A stretch of DNA of 64,000 nucleotides from Apteryx mantelli (GCF_036417845.1 NC_090020.1:32720425-32784424), one strand, 5' to 3'. Shown: positions 25,509-39,426, counted from the first letter of the stretch. Notes: a model not told the origin generated them from the letters alone. Numbers and translations are program-made.

Positions 25509-28500
25509 ATTCTGCATTTTAATGCCTCTTTTCAGCTGCAGTGTTCAAATGTATTACAGACATAGCTGAACTGCAGCACAGTTTTTTTGTTGTAAATAAT
25601 CTTGCATTTCCCTAATGGGCAGCTGAAGGACTAGAGACAGGTAGTGATGAGGTGAATGCCCAAGTGAGCTGATACCAAACATGGGTATAAAGGGAGACTG
25701 ACATGATTCCTAGTTATTTGTTAGCTGCAAAGCACAGCAACTGTACATAGATATGAAGGCAAAATACATTTGAGAGTTACAGGGAGATGACTGCAAAGGG
25801 GAGAGATTTATTTCTTCTTTGAAACAGGTTGTTTCAAATTTGGCTGTCTTTAAGACGTATGTTTTGAAACACAGGTAAGTGTTCTAGGAGAGAAGTTGAA
25901 ATTGTTAAGATGCATTGGTGAAAAGAACTATTCATAAATTTGGGTACTTCCAAAGATAAGCTCTGAAAAAGCCATCTTCTTTGTCTCTGCAGACTGTTAC
26001 ACATAGTATGACCTATAGCCTTTATGGATTCTGAGTCATTCATTGCATTTTGATAGAGTATCTGATATTTTCAAAGCAAATTTTACCCATGAAAGGTGGA
26101 AATTGAAAAAATGAGTCCGATTTGAACAGTTTCAAGCAACAAATTAGAGTACGTGTCATGAAAACAGATACTTATTTTTCAGTTGACACTAGTTAGCATT
26201 GTTCTGTGCTCTTGGATGCTAGAAACACAGGAAGGGAATGAACAGGTTGCTTCTCTTCATGGGTAAAGTTTGAGAGAATATGATGGTCCAGAATCCAAGC
26301 AGGTCGCAGACTGAATCCTAACATCGTTGCTGTCAGCTGTGGGGAACTGTCTCCTGTTATTTTGAATAATTTTGTTCCCAGTGCTGAACGCTTAGAATGA
26401 ACAATCTGAAGTTTGGCGGATTGCTCATCTTTGAGTCAGTGATTACACATGGTAGCAAGTGCAAAATGGAGGAGTAAAACAAAAAGGAAAAATCAACCAA
26501 ACAACCAGGCAGACTCTGAGTAGAAAAATGAACCAGTTTCTCCAGATTTGAAATTTTCTGGAAATATGGATGGCAACGATAGAAGTGATTTTTTTTTAAA
26601 GACATTTACAATAGCTCTTCTGAATTTACAGTCATGGCTAAAAAGGAAGACTGTGAGAAAGTAGGCTTATGTTAGCAAAGTTAATACTTTTACAGAGTTA
26701 TAGCAAGTTTCCAGGCATAGCAGGAGTAACGCCATTCAGATGTAGGTGGAGTAAGCTGATGCCTGTGGCACAGGGCAGAGGCAGGCAGCGGTGGGCACCG
26801 TGCACCAGGGAAGATGCTATAAAGCTGCAAGGCAGGGGAGGAGGTGAACGGTACCCGTTCAGGGAGAAGGGAGACAGACGACAAGGGTGCTTCAGTAAAG
26901 CATGAGAATGGGAAGACTGTAGTGTGTCAGAGGAGGCTGAGAATGAAATAATACCATGTAAATACTGTTTTCCATATAAACAGTAAAATTGTTACTTAAC
27001 TGCTTCAAACTTAAAATCTAAAAGGGAGGTGAAAACACAGAAGGTTGAAGAGCCAGCTCTGTGCTTGCTGAGTTGTGGATAGCAATCAAAACCAGGTGTG
27101 CAACAGTATTCAAAGAGAGGAGACTACTCCTAGACCTGGGGAAATTGCCCGGTCTGGAGTGAAGTTTGTGCTGTTACTGACAAAACAATACAAACAAAAA
27201 GACCCAAAGCAGAAGCTTATTCAGAGATCAAAGCCTGTTTACAGAAACTCCTCACACTTTCAGATAGCTTCACAAGCCCAGGCAAGACTGGGGCTATGAG
27301 AAAAGTCAAATATAGTTGATTACTGTGCTTTGCTAGAGTTTTTGAGTATTAAGCAGTGTGCATGCAACATGAACAAAATTTGGCAACAGCTCCAGTCCTT
27401 CAGATGGGATGCACAGGAATTTTAAACAGGGTCAAGCAGTGAGCTGCCAGAAACAATGATGCAAATACTAAAAACAGAACTGGCAATTGATAGTAGTAGG
27501 TAAAACTCAAGGTTTCATATTGTGATTTTCTTTCAAGCATCTGCTAAATGTGCACAGCGAGGACAAAGAAGCACAATAAAGGGAATATGCAAAGTAAGCA
27601 TATAGTAAATATGTTGGAAAACCTAACTATCTGCAATGTTGTGGAGGATGGGGAGACAAACCATCGCTCAAGAGTGTGTGTGAACTTGAGGGGCAAGAAA
27701 ACAAAGCAGCTTTCGATTTCAGAATAGAGCTGAGAAAGTCCAGCTGTCTCACAGTTCATATCCATAGGCAAACTGTCTTATCGTTAAAGACAGAGGGACT
27801 GCATTTTTATGGTCACTGCTGTGGAAATGATAAAGCAATTAGTAAATCTTCTATTGTCTTGGCCAATAACCAGTTATTTTCAGTCTTTACTGCTAATTTA
27901 AACAGGGTGTATAGCTACTAGATTAAACTGTGTTTAAAGGCAATAGGATGGCAACTCCTAACATGTTACCAGAGTAGTATTAAAAGGCCTACGTGGAATG
28001 AGAAACCTAAAGGATTGGTCAGATATGTGACTTCAAATATAGGCATTTTTTTCATAACAACACTGATGAAGCTATTAGACTTTTTACATTTGCCAAAAAC
28101 ACATGTCAAGGCAAGTGGAAAAAAAATCCTTATTATTAGAGGCAAACTGCTTCCTGGGAGCAGAATAAGTTGATTTACTTTGAATGTGGAAAAGATCTAC
28201 CCTGTCCTAACTTTATCATTCTTGCTTCTAGTGATATCTGTACCAAAAAATACAAATTTTGAACAGAAGATTTTGCATACTATATACAGGAAAAGCAGAT
28301 TTGATGTACCTGTCATGTCAGCCACAAATTAGTTGGCAAAAGCCCAAGAAATTTGCAGTGAGGTGGGAGTTCAGAAATGTGTCTATCCAGTTGTTGGAAA
28401 AACAGCATCAGAATAATAGAGATTACCAGAAAAGTCACTCATCTCATAATTGTATTTAGTACTTTTAAATTGGAGAATAGCTTTAGAGGCATAGGTAGTC

Positions 28501-29619
28501 ATCAACTGGTGTCTTATTCAGCAGAAAAATGCAAACAAGATTGCCTGCACTGTTGGAATCCAATGACAATCATTGGCACGTGGCAGAACAAAAAAACTGG
28601 TATGATTTGGGTCTCAGGAAATCCTGCTGCTTCATAGAAACTGTACTTCATGACACTATGTAATTTTGAATAAGAAACAGCTGCAAACAGCAGTGGTTTC
28701 ACAGGGAGTAGCCTTGCAGTTGCAAGAGGTTGCCACCTTTTGTGGAGGCAACATTTAAAGAACTAAGAGTCCCTTTTTTTCTAATACAGGGATAGAGTTG
28801 CTGAGCTGGGCATTTTGCTGGAGAAAGCTTCAGACAGGCAGTAACAAAAGTAGGTTGAGCCACATAGGATGCGACTTAGGTGTTTGAGTGCAGGTGTCTC
28901 AAAGACAAACCTGTTCAGAGAACAGTTTCAGTTGAACATTTATTATTAACTTTTAGTAGCTTAGTTTGGTATTATAAATGCTTTGTGCTTTCATGGGAAA
29001 GGGACGTGTGCCAAGAGATGGTCTGAACTGGTTTCACTATGAAAATATATTGAATATAGATGAATTAGAGTTGAATGACTCAGATTTTCATCAGACTCTT
29101 TGGCTCTGGGAGATTGTGGAGCAACGTCCTGCCCCAAGTCTCTTCCTGACGCACAACCAAAGAGTATGGCAACTAGTGCTTGATAGTCCAGTGGCCTGGA
29201 TTGTTGGTCACTGGGAATTACTACTCATAAAGTTGGCCAAGTGAGTGATCAGACACATATTTTGTGTTTTGTAGACACTTGTCTTTCCATTGGGACAGAC
29301 AGATAATGAGGCAAATAGTTCCAGTTCTCTGCTTATCTGCTGGTGCTGTATTCTGTTTGTTTATCTCTTTTGACCTGTGATGGGAATGATTCTGGCTGTC
29401 ATAACAAAATTTTACCCAAGTAGATGATTTGAAAGTTAGGAGACCATGAAAAGTGAAAGAAGAGAGATAGAGAGGAGAGGGAGCAGGAAAAAGGAAAGGA
29501 ACTACTAAGTTTCTTGCTTGCAGTGGTAGTGATAAAGTAGAAAAAAATACCAATTTTCTATCTATTGATAGAAAACAATCAAAAAATAGCAAAGTAAAAC
29601 AAGGTTTGTCAGGGGAAGC

Positions 29620-29636
29620 AAAAAAAAAAAAAAAAA
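29620..29636. repeat. A17 homopolymer
   Basis: Uninterrupted run of 17 A in intron 2, followed by an AAGAAGAAAAA-like purine stretch. No recognisable retrotransposon body lies directly upstream, so it may simply be a simple repeat. Confidence 0.85.
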
Positions 29637-30229
29637 GAAGAAAAATCTTTGAAGGTATATTTAAGGGTGAAAATTGATTAAAAATCCCAGAGAAAGGAGA
29701 AGTATTTCTCCATAATCATCAGTTCATCTTATAAATTCCTCTCTAAAGCAGAACAAGAGACTGTTCAGTATTAGCTGACATCTCAGCTGATAGCATGCTG
29801 TCAATCAGTAAGTCTCCAGGTGATCATGCCATGAATATATGAATATCTAACTAAAAGGTGATGCAATTGTTGTTCTGACAGTTCCCCCTCAAAATTTAGA
29901 ACTTTATGTTTCATTGCTATTTTCTCAGCAGACTTTGACATATTTGAATAAATTTTAGGTTGAAATAATGAAGTTAATAAGTACATCTGGACAAAAATAG
30001 TATTGAAAAAGGCGAAGAGTGGAAAGAAGACTTCGTTTTGAAAATAGATTATATACTTGACCAATCTGTCTCCATCCTTCTAAATCCCCTTCTACTTGGG
30101 TCTTAATTGTAGAGACTTCTGACCTATCTTTATTTCTATTTTAACATTAAAATGTTTCAGGAAAAAACGTTAGTTATGCAATATGTAATTTTTATTTTTC
30201 ATAATGGGGCTTCCTAATGAAATGGAAAA

Positions 30230-30390
30230 GCTATGGGACTGAGAGGCTAGGAACTAAGGCTGTAGGCCCAGCTTGAACACTGGCACTGAGCAAGTCTATT
30301 CACTGTCTCATTTTTCCCATCTGCAAAATGGTATTGAAGTTATTTGTAAATCACTTTATGATCTGCAGGTAAAAAGTGCTCTCTGAGAGT
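30230..30390 (+). repeat. MIR-like SINE relic, plus orientation
   Basis: The order of motifs follows the MIR/CORE-SINE consensus: GCCCAGCTTGAACACTGGCA, then GAGCAAGTCTATTCACTGTC, then TTTTTCCCATCTGCAAAATG, then TTTGTAAATCACTTTATGAT. These correspond to the consensus parts 'cagctctgccactgac', 'gggcaagtcacttaacctct', 'tttccccatctgtaaaatgg' and 'gtaaagcgctttgagat'. The copy is ancient and diverged, as expected for MIR in amniotes. Confidence 0.75.
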
Positions 30391-33302
30391 GAGATTGCAT
30401 TAATAGTCTAGACAGCATCTGTTTCATGTTATGTTTTTATTGTGTTTGACATTGGGTTTCCATCTCTGAACATTAAAATGATACCAACTTAAAAAAAAAA
30501 ATTACAGAGCTTTAGAGGCTGCTCTTCAGTTCTGCCGTTAATTGATGTGCTATTATCTGTTTGAGATTTGGGCATTTAGAATATGAATATGGGACATCTG
30601 GTCATTGGATTTTTCATAGTTGTCATAGATTATGTGCGCATTTGGGTACAATACAAAAGAATTCATCCATTTCCCTGCTTTGAGAACTTAAACCTCTCTC
30701 TCCATTTGAAGTGGGTGTTGCTAGCTCCTGTGTGCTGTACTGAGTTCCTGACAGGCCTTGGGAGGTGAATTTGTTTAGCATGTAAGCACAGCGTTGTTCT
30801 GCCAGCCTGTTCGCTCATTCATTGTAGTGGTGCCCTCTAGAATTTCTTCAGGATAGGGAAATCCCCTGCATTTGGTCTTAAGACCAGGGTGTACCAATGG
30901 CACCCAGCAAAACTGCCTTCTCAAATGTATGGATTGATAAAATGTATTGATGTTAGTCATTAAACACAACATTCCTATCATTTCTATAAATTTAACTAGG
31001 GTCCCTTTTAATAATCCTGTGTTTTTAATACAGTTTTCATGAATGAGAAACCATTCATTTTTCCCTGTGCCCTCCCAGCCCACATGTGCTTTAAGGTAAA
31101 TAATAGGTCCAGTCTCTGCTAACTTTGTAAAGAGGAAGCAGAACCTCCTAGGAAATGAAAGAGCAAGCTCTTCTTACTTCTCTGAAACTAATTCTCCTGC
31201 ACTCGCTGACATGCACTATTTCTTTTTCTGGGAGAAAACCTGTTTAAGTATTTCTGGTTTGGTTTCGAGCTCAGGTTTAGGAGATTAATTGCAAAGAGAT
31301 GCAAGCTAACAAGAGATTTATACAGTTTGATGGCCTTTTACCTTTAGCTTTGCATGATGTTTTACTGGGTAAAGTAGCATACAGAGATGACCAGTTGACT
31401 TTCTCCCCACTGTGGTTATCTTTCTGAGCTCCACTGGCTATCTATGTCCTCCTCTATTTAGTCTGATATATGGCAGGGGGAGCCAGACTATTTTCTCTTC
31501 TTTTCCTGTTTGTTTGTGTTAAGAACAGGCCTGCTTAGACTGCGGTTTCTTCCCTGTCTTACTGAGGCAAGATAAAACTTCACAAATATTTAGGAATGAA
31601 AAGCTGTAAAAGTTTCTTTAAATTGCTTAACTCTGAGGCTTGTTCCCTGAGATTAGATCACCGAGGACTCAAATACATGCTCAAATTATCTTAGTTTAGT
31701 AAAGTGCTAAACATCAACTGAATCATAGTGACTGACCCATGTTTGCTCCTAGTCTGTTACAAGTCTAAGATAAAATAGATCAGCTTAACTGCATTTAGTT
31801 GGATTGCATTTACTGTGGGTTAAAGGTACATGTGAGAGCTACTGCAGCTCAGCTAACATGCATTAGTTAATGGAGCCACAATACTTGATTGTGTCATGGA
31901 CAGCTCGATGCAGTAGGACACAACACTTGATTAAAAAGGGCAAAATCAGCTTCATAATATCTTTCATCCATGGCCATTGATATCTCCATGTTCATTCCCT
32001 CTGTACAGTCTAGATTTGACTTTAGGTAAGAAATTACTTGAATAAAGGAGCTGCTTGGGAGAAGTAAACAAGATACTCAGATCTTAGCAATTGCTAAAGA
32101 GGTTTTGCCCTAACAACTTGTCTCCTATTTTCCTAAGTGTTTTGATGATTTTTCTGCTCAAATTATGGCACAAACTGATCAGGATATTTTTAGCTTCAAG
32201 CACTTGCAAAATAATGTGTTGTGCTCCCACAATACTGGCTTTAAATATCGTGGGTTTTAAAAAAAAAACACAGTTGAATCAAGTGATGCTTTCAAGATTT
32301 TCTTTCTTCAGCTGGAGAAACCTGCTGACTGTGTTTGTTTTATGTAGTTTATATTTGAAAACTGTTTGTTATATGATTGAATCCAAAGGGATGGTGTTAT
32401 GCGAGTACTAGAAATCATATGAAACTGCAAAAATGCAATAAAAATGGCAAAATGAGATTAATTACCTCTGTGTAGTAGCAATCTGGAAGGGGTTAATGAA
32501 AGGCCTTGTTACTTTCCCAGCTGTGGCTAGGCTGCTAATAAGAAATCAGCAAGTTTGAAAAATTGCAGCTGAGATAGGAAAGGGGCAGTAGCTGAAGAGG
32601 CTGCCAGAAGAGGGCTAGAGAAATTGCAGAGCGTGCAATGCCACAAGGAAGATTGCTCTGTGGGAAAGTTGGAAAGAGGCCCAGGCTGGCAGAGAGGGAA
32701 GCAATATCCTCTTCTCATCTTATGTCCTGTGGTTGAAATCCTGAAAGGCAGGTAGGCTAGCCTGCACTTCCTTACTGCATAAAGAAGAAAGGTAAGAAGG
32801 TCACAACTTACTCAGTCTTTGCCTGGGGAGAGGCTCAAGACCTGGCCTACTGCACTAACTTGGATTGAGCCTCCAAGCTGTACAGTGTGATGGGTTTAAT
32901 GGCAATGGAAGTCCCTGTTGAAGACCCCAGGCAAGTGCTGTGGATGTTGGTGGCTTTAGAAGATGTTCAGAAGCTTTGCTTGGCCTTACAGGCTCAGCTG
33001 AGAGCTCTTGTCTGAAGCTGAGTGGCTCACGCAGAAGCAGGAGAATGGAAAGACTGGAGTTATTTTTTTGTTGTGTATGTAAAAATTTTTGTAGTAATCT
33101 TGCTTTTGTTCATCCTGTCTTAAATAACTGAGATAGTACTTTGGTTCATCTCGGACTGGGTTGAAACCTACGTAGCTGAGAAGCTTAAAAACAGTAGCAC
33201 CATAGGTTTGATTTTTGACAGGAAACTTAATTCAGTCTTTCCTATTATAACTTCTATAGTAACTCCAACAGCAACTTCAATCCCTCTTTTGCTTCCATCC
33301 AG

Positions 33303-33469
33303 GCCATGTGTTTATACGATGGGATCACCAATAAACAACAGAGCCCTCTTCCCATGCCAAGAGCCACCTGTTGCCTTGTCAACATGGCAAGCTACAGTCC
33401 GAACAGCTGCACGCTTTGTTGTATTGATGAGCGGTGAAAACTCAGCAGAACCTGTCCAGCTTCAAGAAG
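33303..33469 (+). CDS. AOPEP: Aminopeptidase O (AOPEP), exon 3: residues 269-324
   Basis: A 167-base exon preceded by a pyrimidine-rich acceptor (CTTTTGCTTCCATCCAG) and ended by donor AGAAG|GTGAAA. Its first base completes Arg269, and the peptide PCVYTMGSPINNRALFPCQE follows, then a segment with STWQATVR and FVVLMSGENS. The NNRALFPCQ block is the family's counterpart of the M1 'RxxFPCxDEP' region in the N-terminal domain. It closely matches the human protein as I recall it. The exon begins in phase 2 and leaves one base, so it must join exon 4. Without splicing the frame ends five codons past the donor. Confidence 0.95.
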
Positions 33470-36400
33470 GTGAAATATATGTTCTATAGCAAAGTATTTA
33501 AAATAATTTTATAATTAGAAGTATAGCTAGGTAATTGTATGATTTTTTGTTTTAATAGAATTCCTAGCCTTAAAAGCACTTAAAACATGTCTATCTTTTT
33601 AGTCTCCCTGTCTTTCTTTGGAAATGTTACCTGCTCAAGGTCTCAGGGTAACTTAGTAAGAATGCAAGGTTTCTGCCTTTTAATTTTGCTAGTTCTACCT
33701 CCTTTTTCTGTGTTTTTATTCCTTTTACCTTTTCCAGACCTGGGCTTCACTCATCATAAATTGGCTTGGGATTAATCATAGTGCAATTAAAGATTTGGCA
33801 GATAAAGTACCATATCAGGCTCTTCACAGCTCCAAGCCTTGGTAGATGATTAAACATCCAATGTTAGTTCTCTGGTCCATGTGTAGATCAGAGTGGCAAT
33901 GATTGGAAGCTGTCATTGTATCATGTTTGACTCCTGAAAAACATGAAATGGATGAAGCACATTAGTGCCCTGAAAATCTGATCTTTGTTTTTTTTGGCAT
34001 TGGCAGATCATACCTTGGGCAACTATAACCAAGCAAGCATTTTTCCTTTGTATTGATTATACTTCATTCTTTAAACCTCTGTCTGCAAAGAGAAGAAAGG
34101 TTTTAAGGCAGTATTACATATAATTATACAAAGTATGTCTTGCCAACATTGGTTTTGAGATTGCCTAACACACAGAGTCAGTATTTTCTAGGTAAGCAGT
34201 TCTGTTGCTGAGCCTCTAAATATGTATCCTGATTTATGGAAGCAGCACTCATCTGTGTTAAGAAGTTGTCTTAATTATATTAAGAGTTAGAATTACCTCT
34301 CCCTAATAAGGTCTAGTTTAAGTACAGGTTGGTCCAACACTAGCCCCAGGAAAGAAGTCCTAGTTTCTTTGTTACTTCCACCCGCTTTCTCCCAGAAGCA
34401 AACAGCAGCACTGCTCACCTTAATCTACTTTCATCAGTGGAGTTACAGAAAACACAGCTCTGTGGACAGGAGGAGACAGCTGACTGTTTAGACAGTGATG
34501 ATTGCTCAGGCAGCTTAAATCTTGCACCTGGAATTGGAGGCAAGTTGAATGGAAGCATCCTGTGGGATGAATCCAACTTGCTTTACTGCACCAACTTTTA
34601 GAGGGCTGTGCTGATGGGGGGATAGCTTCTCCCACAGAGTGGGAAGTAAATTCTAAAGGTTTTCTAAACTTTATTCAAAATTTTATTTAGGTAAGATTAA
34701 ATCCTTAAATAAATGCATACATTTCCCTTTGTAAAGGAGAAAGGGTATGCTGTGTATGTTTGGATAAGGCCTCCATCTCTACAGACATATAATCTAATTG
34801 TAAATAGATGAAATAAGGAATGTAGGCTCCATATCTCATCCACTCCAATAAAAGAAGCTCTTGGAACTCTGCAAGAAGGCCTGCCTCTGAACGTTTTTGA
34901 AAGTCTCCATTTTGCAGTTACTGAAGATCTTAATACTTAGTCATCCTCTAGCAAGGTAGGAAAGGCTTGGGTAACAAAAGGCACATCAATCTCAGCTCCA
35001 CAAACCTTTTTGTTAGTGTCTTTAAAAGGATCTTGTTACTAAATGATGTTAAAGAAAGCTGTTGTTTCTGAATCCCTGGAAAAGTGTCCGGCAGCACATG
35101 TCAACCAACTGTTTTTGCTTTTTTTTGACAGTAACAACATGTAGGCAAGTTCCAGGCTCTCAAACCTTACAACACCTCTTTTCTTATAGCGAGGTGGTGT
35201 TGCATGCCATCTACATAGCCTCAGAAATGATCAACTTTTTTTTTTTCTGACCTGACCAATTACTTTGCTTTGTTTTACTTTTTGCCCAAGTCCAGCTATT
35301 AGGTAAAATTTAAGAGCTTTTTAGCTACTACTGTGATGAACAGGTCTCTTCTGTAAACCTTCAAAGCTGTTCATAGCTTATAGTGAGGAGAGAAAGTAAT
35401 CTCTCAGCACTTGCAGAATGGGACTGATGCCTATGTTTAGAGATCGCCAAAATGCTCTTTAAATTGAGGAACTGAAGCATTTGAATCCTGAAAAGTAGCT
35501 CAGGCTTACTTTTGATGTATATAACTTTGCTTCCTTTTGGCCAAAAGAACTCTAGAATGCATTGATGTTTTCGGCAAAGGTTTTCATTATGTGAAAAGTA
35601 TTCAAATTTTGGTTGATGAAAAATAGCTTATAGGAGAAGGTTAGTGTTAAGTGTGTCTGAAATAAAATTTTCTTTTCCCTTTAAAGGACACAAGAGTTTC
35701 TAAAGCTTATTCTTGGAAAAAAATGAAGTCTCCTTGATTTGAGAACCATCAGTTAATCTGTTTATATGGAACCACCTGGTTATTTTTGGCCATACATAAA
35801 GCCAGTTCCAAGCCTTGTCTCTACTGTTGAAATGAGGAAAACTGTTACAATAAGCTGCTCAGCTCACTCATGCAATAATACTTTCCTGTCTTGGCATCAA
35901 GAATACAAGAGTGCTTCTGATTTCAGTCTGGGAGAACAGCTCTGCCACCATTGTGTAATCAATTTTATCCACACTCACACTTTGCTAATGAGTTGTTGCT
36001 TGTCAGTCTCTCAACAGTGGCTACTTGGTCTGAATATTAAGATCAAGGAGGATGCTTATGTGAATTTCTAGAAATAGAAACCTGGGAAAGATTTTCCTAC
36101 ATTGTAAGTTGGCATAGGTCAGTTAAAATCGATACTCTCTTAGACCAATTAGCTAGCTGAAAAGGTGGTGTTGTGAAAGAATTATTTCCTTATCAACACT
36201 GTTTTGTCACTCTGTAATTTAAAGAACCCATTAAGAATCTCTACCTTTCTTTTAGTTAAAGAAGAAGTAATTTGGGGGAAAAACATTTTTTTTAAATGCT
36301 GTTGATGGAGCGTTGAAAATGACATCAGGGTACCCTATCATTAATGACAGAACTGGGGCTTAGTCACTCCAAGTCAGCCTTGTCATTCTGTGCAGAATAG

Positions 36401-37908
36401 AGGGGACTTTTGCTTAAAACTTTGTAGTAGTTGCAATGAGTCAGTTTATTTTGGTAATTCATGTGTCAGTTTAAAGCTTTTTTCTTTTCTTTTTATTTTT
36501 TTTAAATTTTCCAAAGTCTAACCTGGTATATTTGTATTCCTAAGAGCTCCATGAAAGCAAGAAATACTGTAAGAAGTCTTTAATGGAAAGACCAGTTGAG
36601 GGGAAATGACTCATTTTAGCTTCACTGTACTAATGATGTGCTGAGTGAAAAGCGTGAAGTGCACTGGGAAGAACCAAATGCAGCATTAAAGCTGGCTTCT
36701 CTGGGAGCCATGTGGCAGTGGCAATGTTTTTTCTGCTAAACTTTACTGAACTGAAGTAAAGTGAAGCAGCAGGAGCACATGTATTTCTGCCCTTACAGTT
36801 TTTCCTCCCTCTTTCCCCAAGATGGAATTCCTTGTAGTATGGAAGATTCCACATATGGCTTTATGCAGCACGCACAATTCATTAGTTATCCTAATTATGA
36901 TATCATGATATGAGGGTTGTGGGGTTTCTTTAAAAGTGCTAGGGACTGCGTGCGTCAGTAGCTTTTCAATTAATGACAGGAGCCCCATTATTTTGGTACT
37001 CATCTACAGGTAAAAATGACAAGTCACTGTTAAAGAGCTTCTTTGGACTTGTAAAAAGAAGCGAAGCAGTTACAGAGGAAAGGAGCAATATTGTGAGGAA
37101 TGATTCAAAAAACAAACTCAAAGCTCAAGTGCTAATATGAAGCCTTGAAAAAACTCTTAATGAATTTAGAAATCCAGGTTCAGTTGGTTAGTAAGGAGGA
37201 CTTCTAAGAGCTAAAGTTCAAAATGGTCTGTACTGTTAAATGACCTGGGCCACATGGATCTTGTCATTATGTAATTATACATACAGCCTTAAAAGCCTTT
37301 CAGGGTGGCCTGAATGAATATAAGAGTTTTCCCAAAGCATTTACATATAATATGCTATTGCTGTAATGTATGTTCATAAAATCATACATAACTGGCAGAA
37401 TCTCAAAATGTGTTTTTAAAAAATGCAGTTTCTTGGATAGAAAAAGCATTTTGACAAGCAGTTGTGAATGGATAGCATTACAAGTTAGCTAGATGATTTT
37501 TTCCTTTAAAAATCATAAATATAAAAAGTTTGCACGCAGACAACAAGAGAAAATCAGCAAGGATGATGCCTTCCTGCTTTTAAGCTGAGATCTGCATGCT
37601 GCTTCACTGGTCTACATCTCTAGATGCACAATTGCTGTGATTGCTACGCATAGGTTAGACTATGTGCTCTCATATGCGCAGATTTCTCATTTCTCACATG
37701 TATTTAGAGGTTTTGGTAATAGTGTACTTCCTCTTGCATGTGTATGTGCTTATTCAAGTACAAGTAGTAACCATTTGAATGTGATCTAAAAGTGCCTAAA
37801 AATATTGTTCATTCCTAATGGGGTATTTAGAGTGGAAAAAATGTTTCTGTCAAAAAATGCAACTGACGATGCCCTTGGGGAAAAAGTTTTACAGGAAACA
37901 CTGAAAAA

Positions 37909-37995
37909 ATATATATATGTGTGTGTGTGTGCGTGTGTGTAGATATATATGTGGGTGTGTATGTGCATGCACGCAAAAATGTATGTATGCATATG
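37909..37995. repeat. AT/TG microsatellite
   Basis: Alternating AT, then TG, then AT, then TG-rich dinucleotides with a few interruptions, ending in ATGTATGTATGCATATGT-like sequence. It is likely length-variable between individuals. Confidence 0.9.
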
Positions 37996-38683
37996 TAATG
38001 TGAACCATTTAACCATAGGACATTTTTTTCAACACCTGCCAGAGTTACTTTCCATCAGCGTATTAACACAACACACACAACGTGCAAATATATTTAGTCA
38101 CGAACCCCTTTACATTTGTTTTGATTCATGTTCAAGAAACAGATGTTCAACAACTTGGCGTGAAATCCAATGGCTTGCTCATTGTGCGATTCCCCCATCC
38201 CCCTGTAGTCCTGGAGTTTCCATCTTGTTTCAATTTGATTCCAGCTATAAAAAGATGTGTTCTGTTGGTGGGAAGATATTTGGTGCTAGAGAAGCTATCA
38301 CCCATGTTGTAGCTAGCGACAGCAAGTTTTTGTCACCACCTTGTTTCGGTGCTCCTGTCACCTTTTGCAGGCAAAACAGTCCAGTGCTCGTGTTGATTGA
38401 TGTCCAGCCTGGATCAGGTATTGCAGCATGTGGAGTTGCTGGCTCCTCACATGCTGCTGTGTCTTCTGTGCTGGGGAGGAACTGCTGCACTGGCATGAGT
38501 GAGGGCCCTCAGCGGCGAATGCTGGCTTTCAGTGAAGCTCAGAGAGCTCTCCAACTTAGAGAGCGTTTTCAAAAAGCTAGAGGGTGCTTGATCCGGGTGC
38601 CCCAGCCAAATAGTAGTTTGAGAATAACTATTTTTTATTTAGCTGTAGTTTTATGTACTAGTCCTAGCTCTCATTTTGTATAG
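37949..38683 (+). other. Orphan 244-codon open frame in intron 3, unrecognised
   Basis: I do not recognise this frame. It is the longest open frame outside the AOPEP coding exons. Its first ATG lies in the preceding microsatellite, so the first ~12 residues are an artefact of simple repeat. The body is richer in GC than the intron around it and encodes a Ser- and Cys-rich product without a clear signal peptide, membrane segment or domain. Around residues 180-215 there is a charged Arg/Gln/Glu-rich stretch (AQRALQLRERFQKARG). It could be a chance frame in a GC-richer patch, a remnant of an old retroelement, or a lineage-specific exon. No polyadenylation site or flanking repeat helps to decide. 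Confidence 0.2.
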
Positions 38684-39426
38684 CAAATGCTGAGTGGTGG
38701 TACTGTGCCTTCTAAGCAGACTCTCTTTTCCACTAAAGGTAACAGTTGTGGTTTTTAAGTAAATCATATACATCATCCATATTTTGTGGTCATCATATTT
38801 GTTTTACTGCAAATATTTGAGAGGAAAGATACTAATAAGTAAAAATATTTTAATTCTCTTGCATCAGGCATTAAGAGATACTGACTCTCAGGTGTTTCTT
38901 TAGTTATAATGGACTCAGCAGGACTCGAAAACAATTTTTAATGGCTTCAAGGATAGTTAAATGCATTAAAAATTCTAGGAAGTAATTACCTCATCATTAT
39001 TATTTCAAGTACAGGAAATAAATTGCCTTTAAATCTTTTTTTTGCACACTTATAGCTTATAATTTCCAACTCTTGTTAAATGCACTCCTAAATAATTTTG
39101 AATGGGATATTTTCCAGTTGTACTTCATACAATAGGTGATTGTTTTTGCATGGTTTGTGCAATTATAACATGATAGATTTGTCTTAAAGAAGTGGGGAAA
39201 AAAATCAATTTGGGGAAAATGATTTTCAAAATTACTTGTCAGAAAATATTTTGAGTTGCCTAAAATAATTATGTATAGGGAACAGGTTGCTGTTAAATCA
39301 AGACTGATTGTAGGTAGAGGGAATAAGCATTACAAATAAAGGAATGGGGTGCTCTCCCACTATTTTTCCCATGGGATAAACCCTCCCTAATTTCTTGGTC
39401 TTCCCAAGGTGCCCTTGCTTAGGTTC

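Larger units (their letters stand above)
21740..33302 (+). other. AOPEP: AOPEP intron 2
   Basis: Phase-2 intron of 11,563 bases with GT-AG ends. It holds a TG/CA microsatellite with hairpin potential (24011-24061), a small perfect hairpin (25489-25508), an A17 tract (29620-29636) and a MIR-like SINE (30230-30390). The slightly GC-richer patch at about 26.7-29.2 kb has several short open frames, none of which I recognise. No other exon or RNA gene is supported. Confidence 0.85.

Noticed and set aside
28978-29244. 88-codon plus-strand frame in intron 2
   Set aside because: It reads plausibly protein-like, but I could not match it to a family, and nearby sequence shows no exon structure or pseudogene signs.
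35766-36071. 101-codon plus-strand frame with a 'TVTISC'-like piece suggesting an Ig domain
   Set aside because: Only a few residues match. The rest has no Ig pattern (no properly spaced second Cys and Trp) and no splice sites, so it is coincidence.
36895-36908. Palindrome ATGATATCAT
   Set aside because: A 10-base AT-rich palindrome is expected by chance many times in 64 kb.
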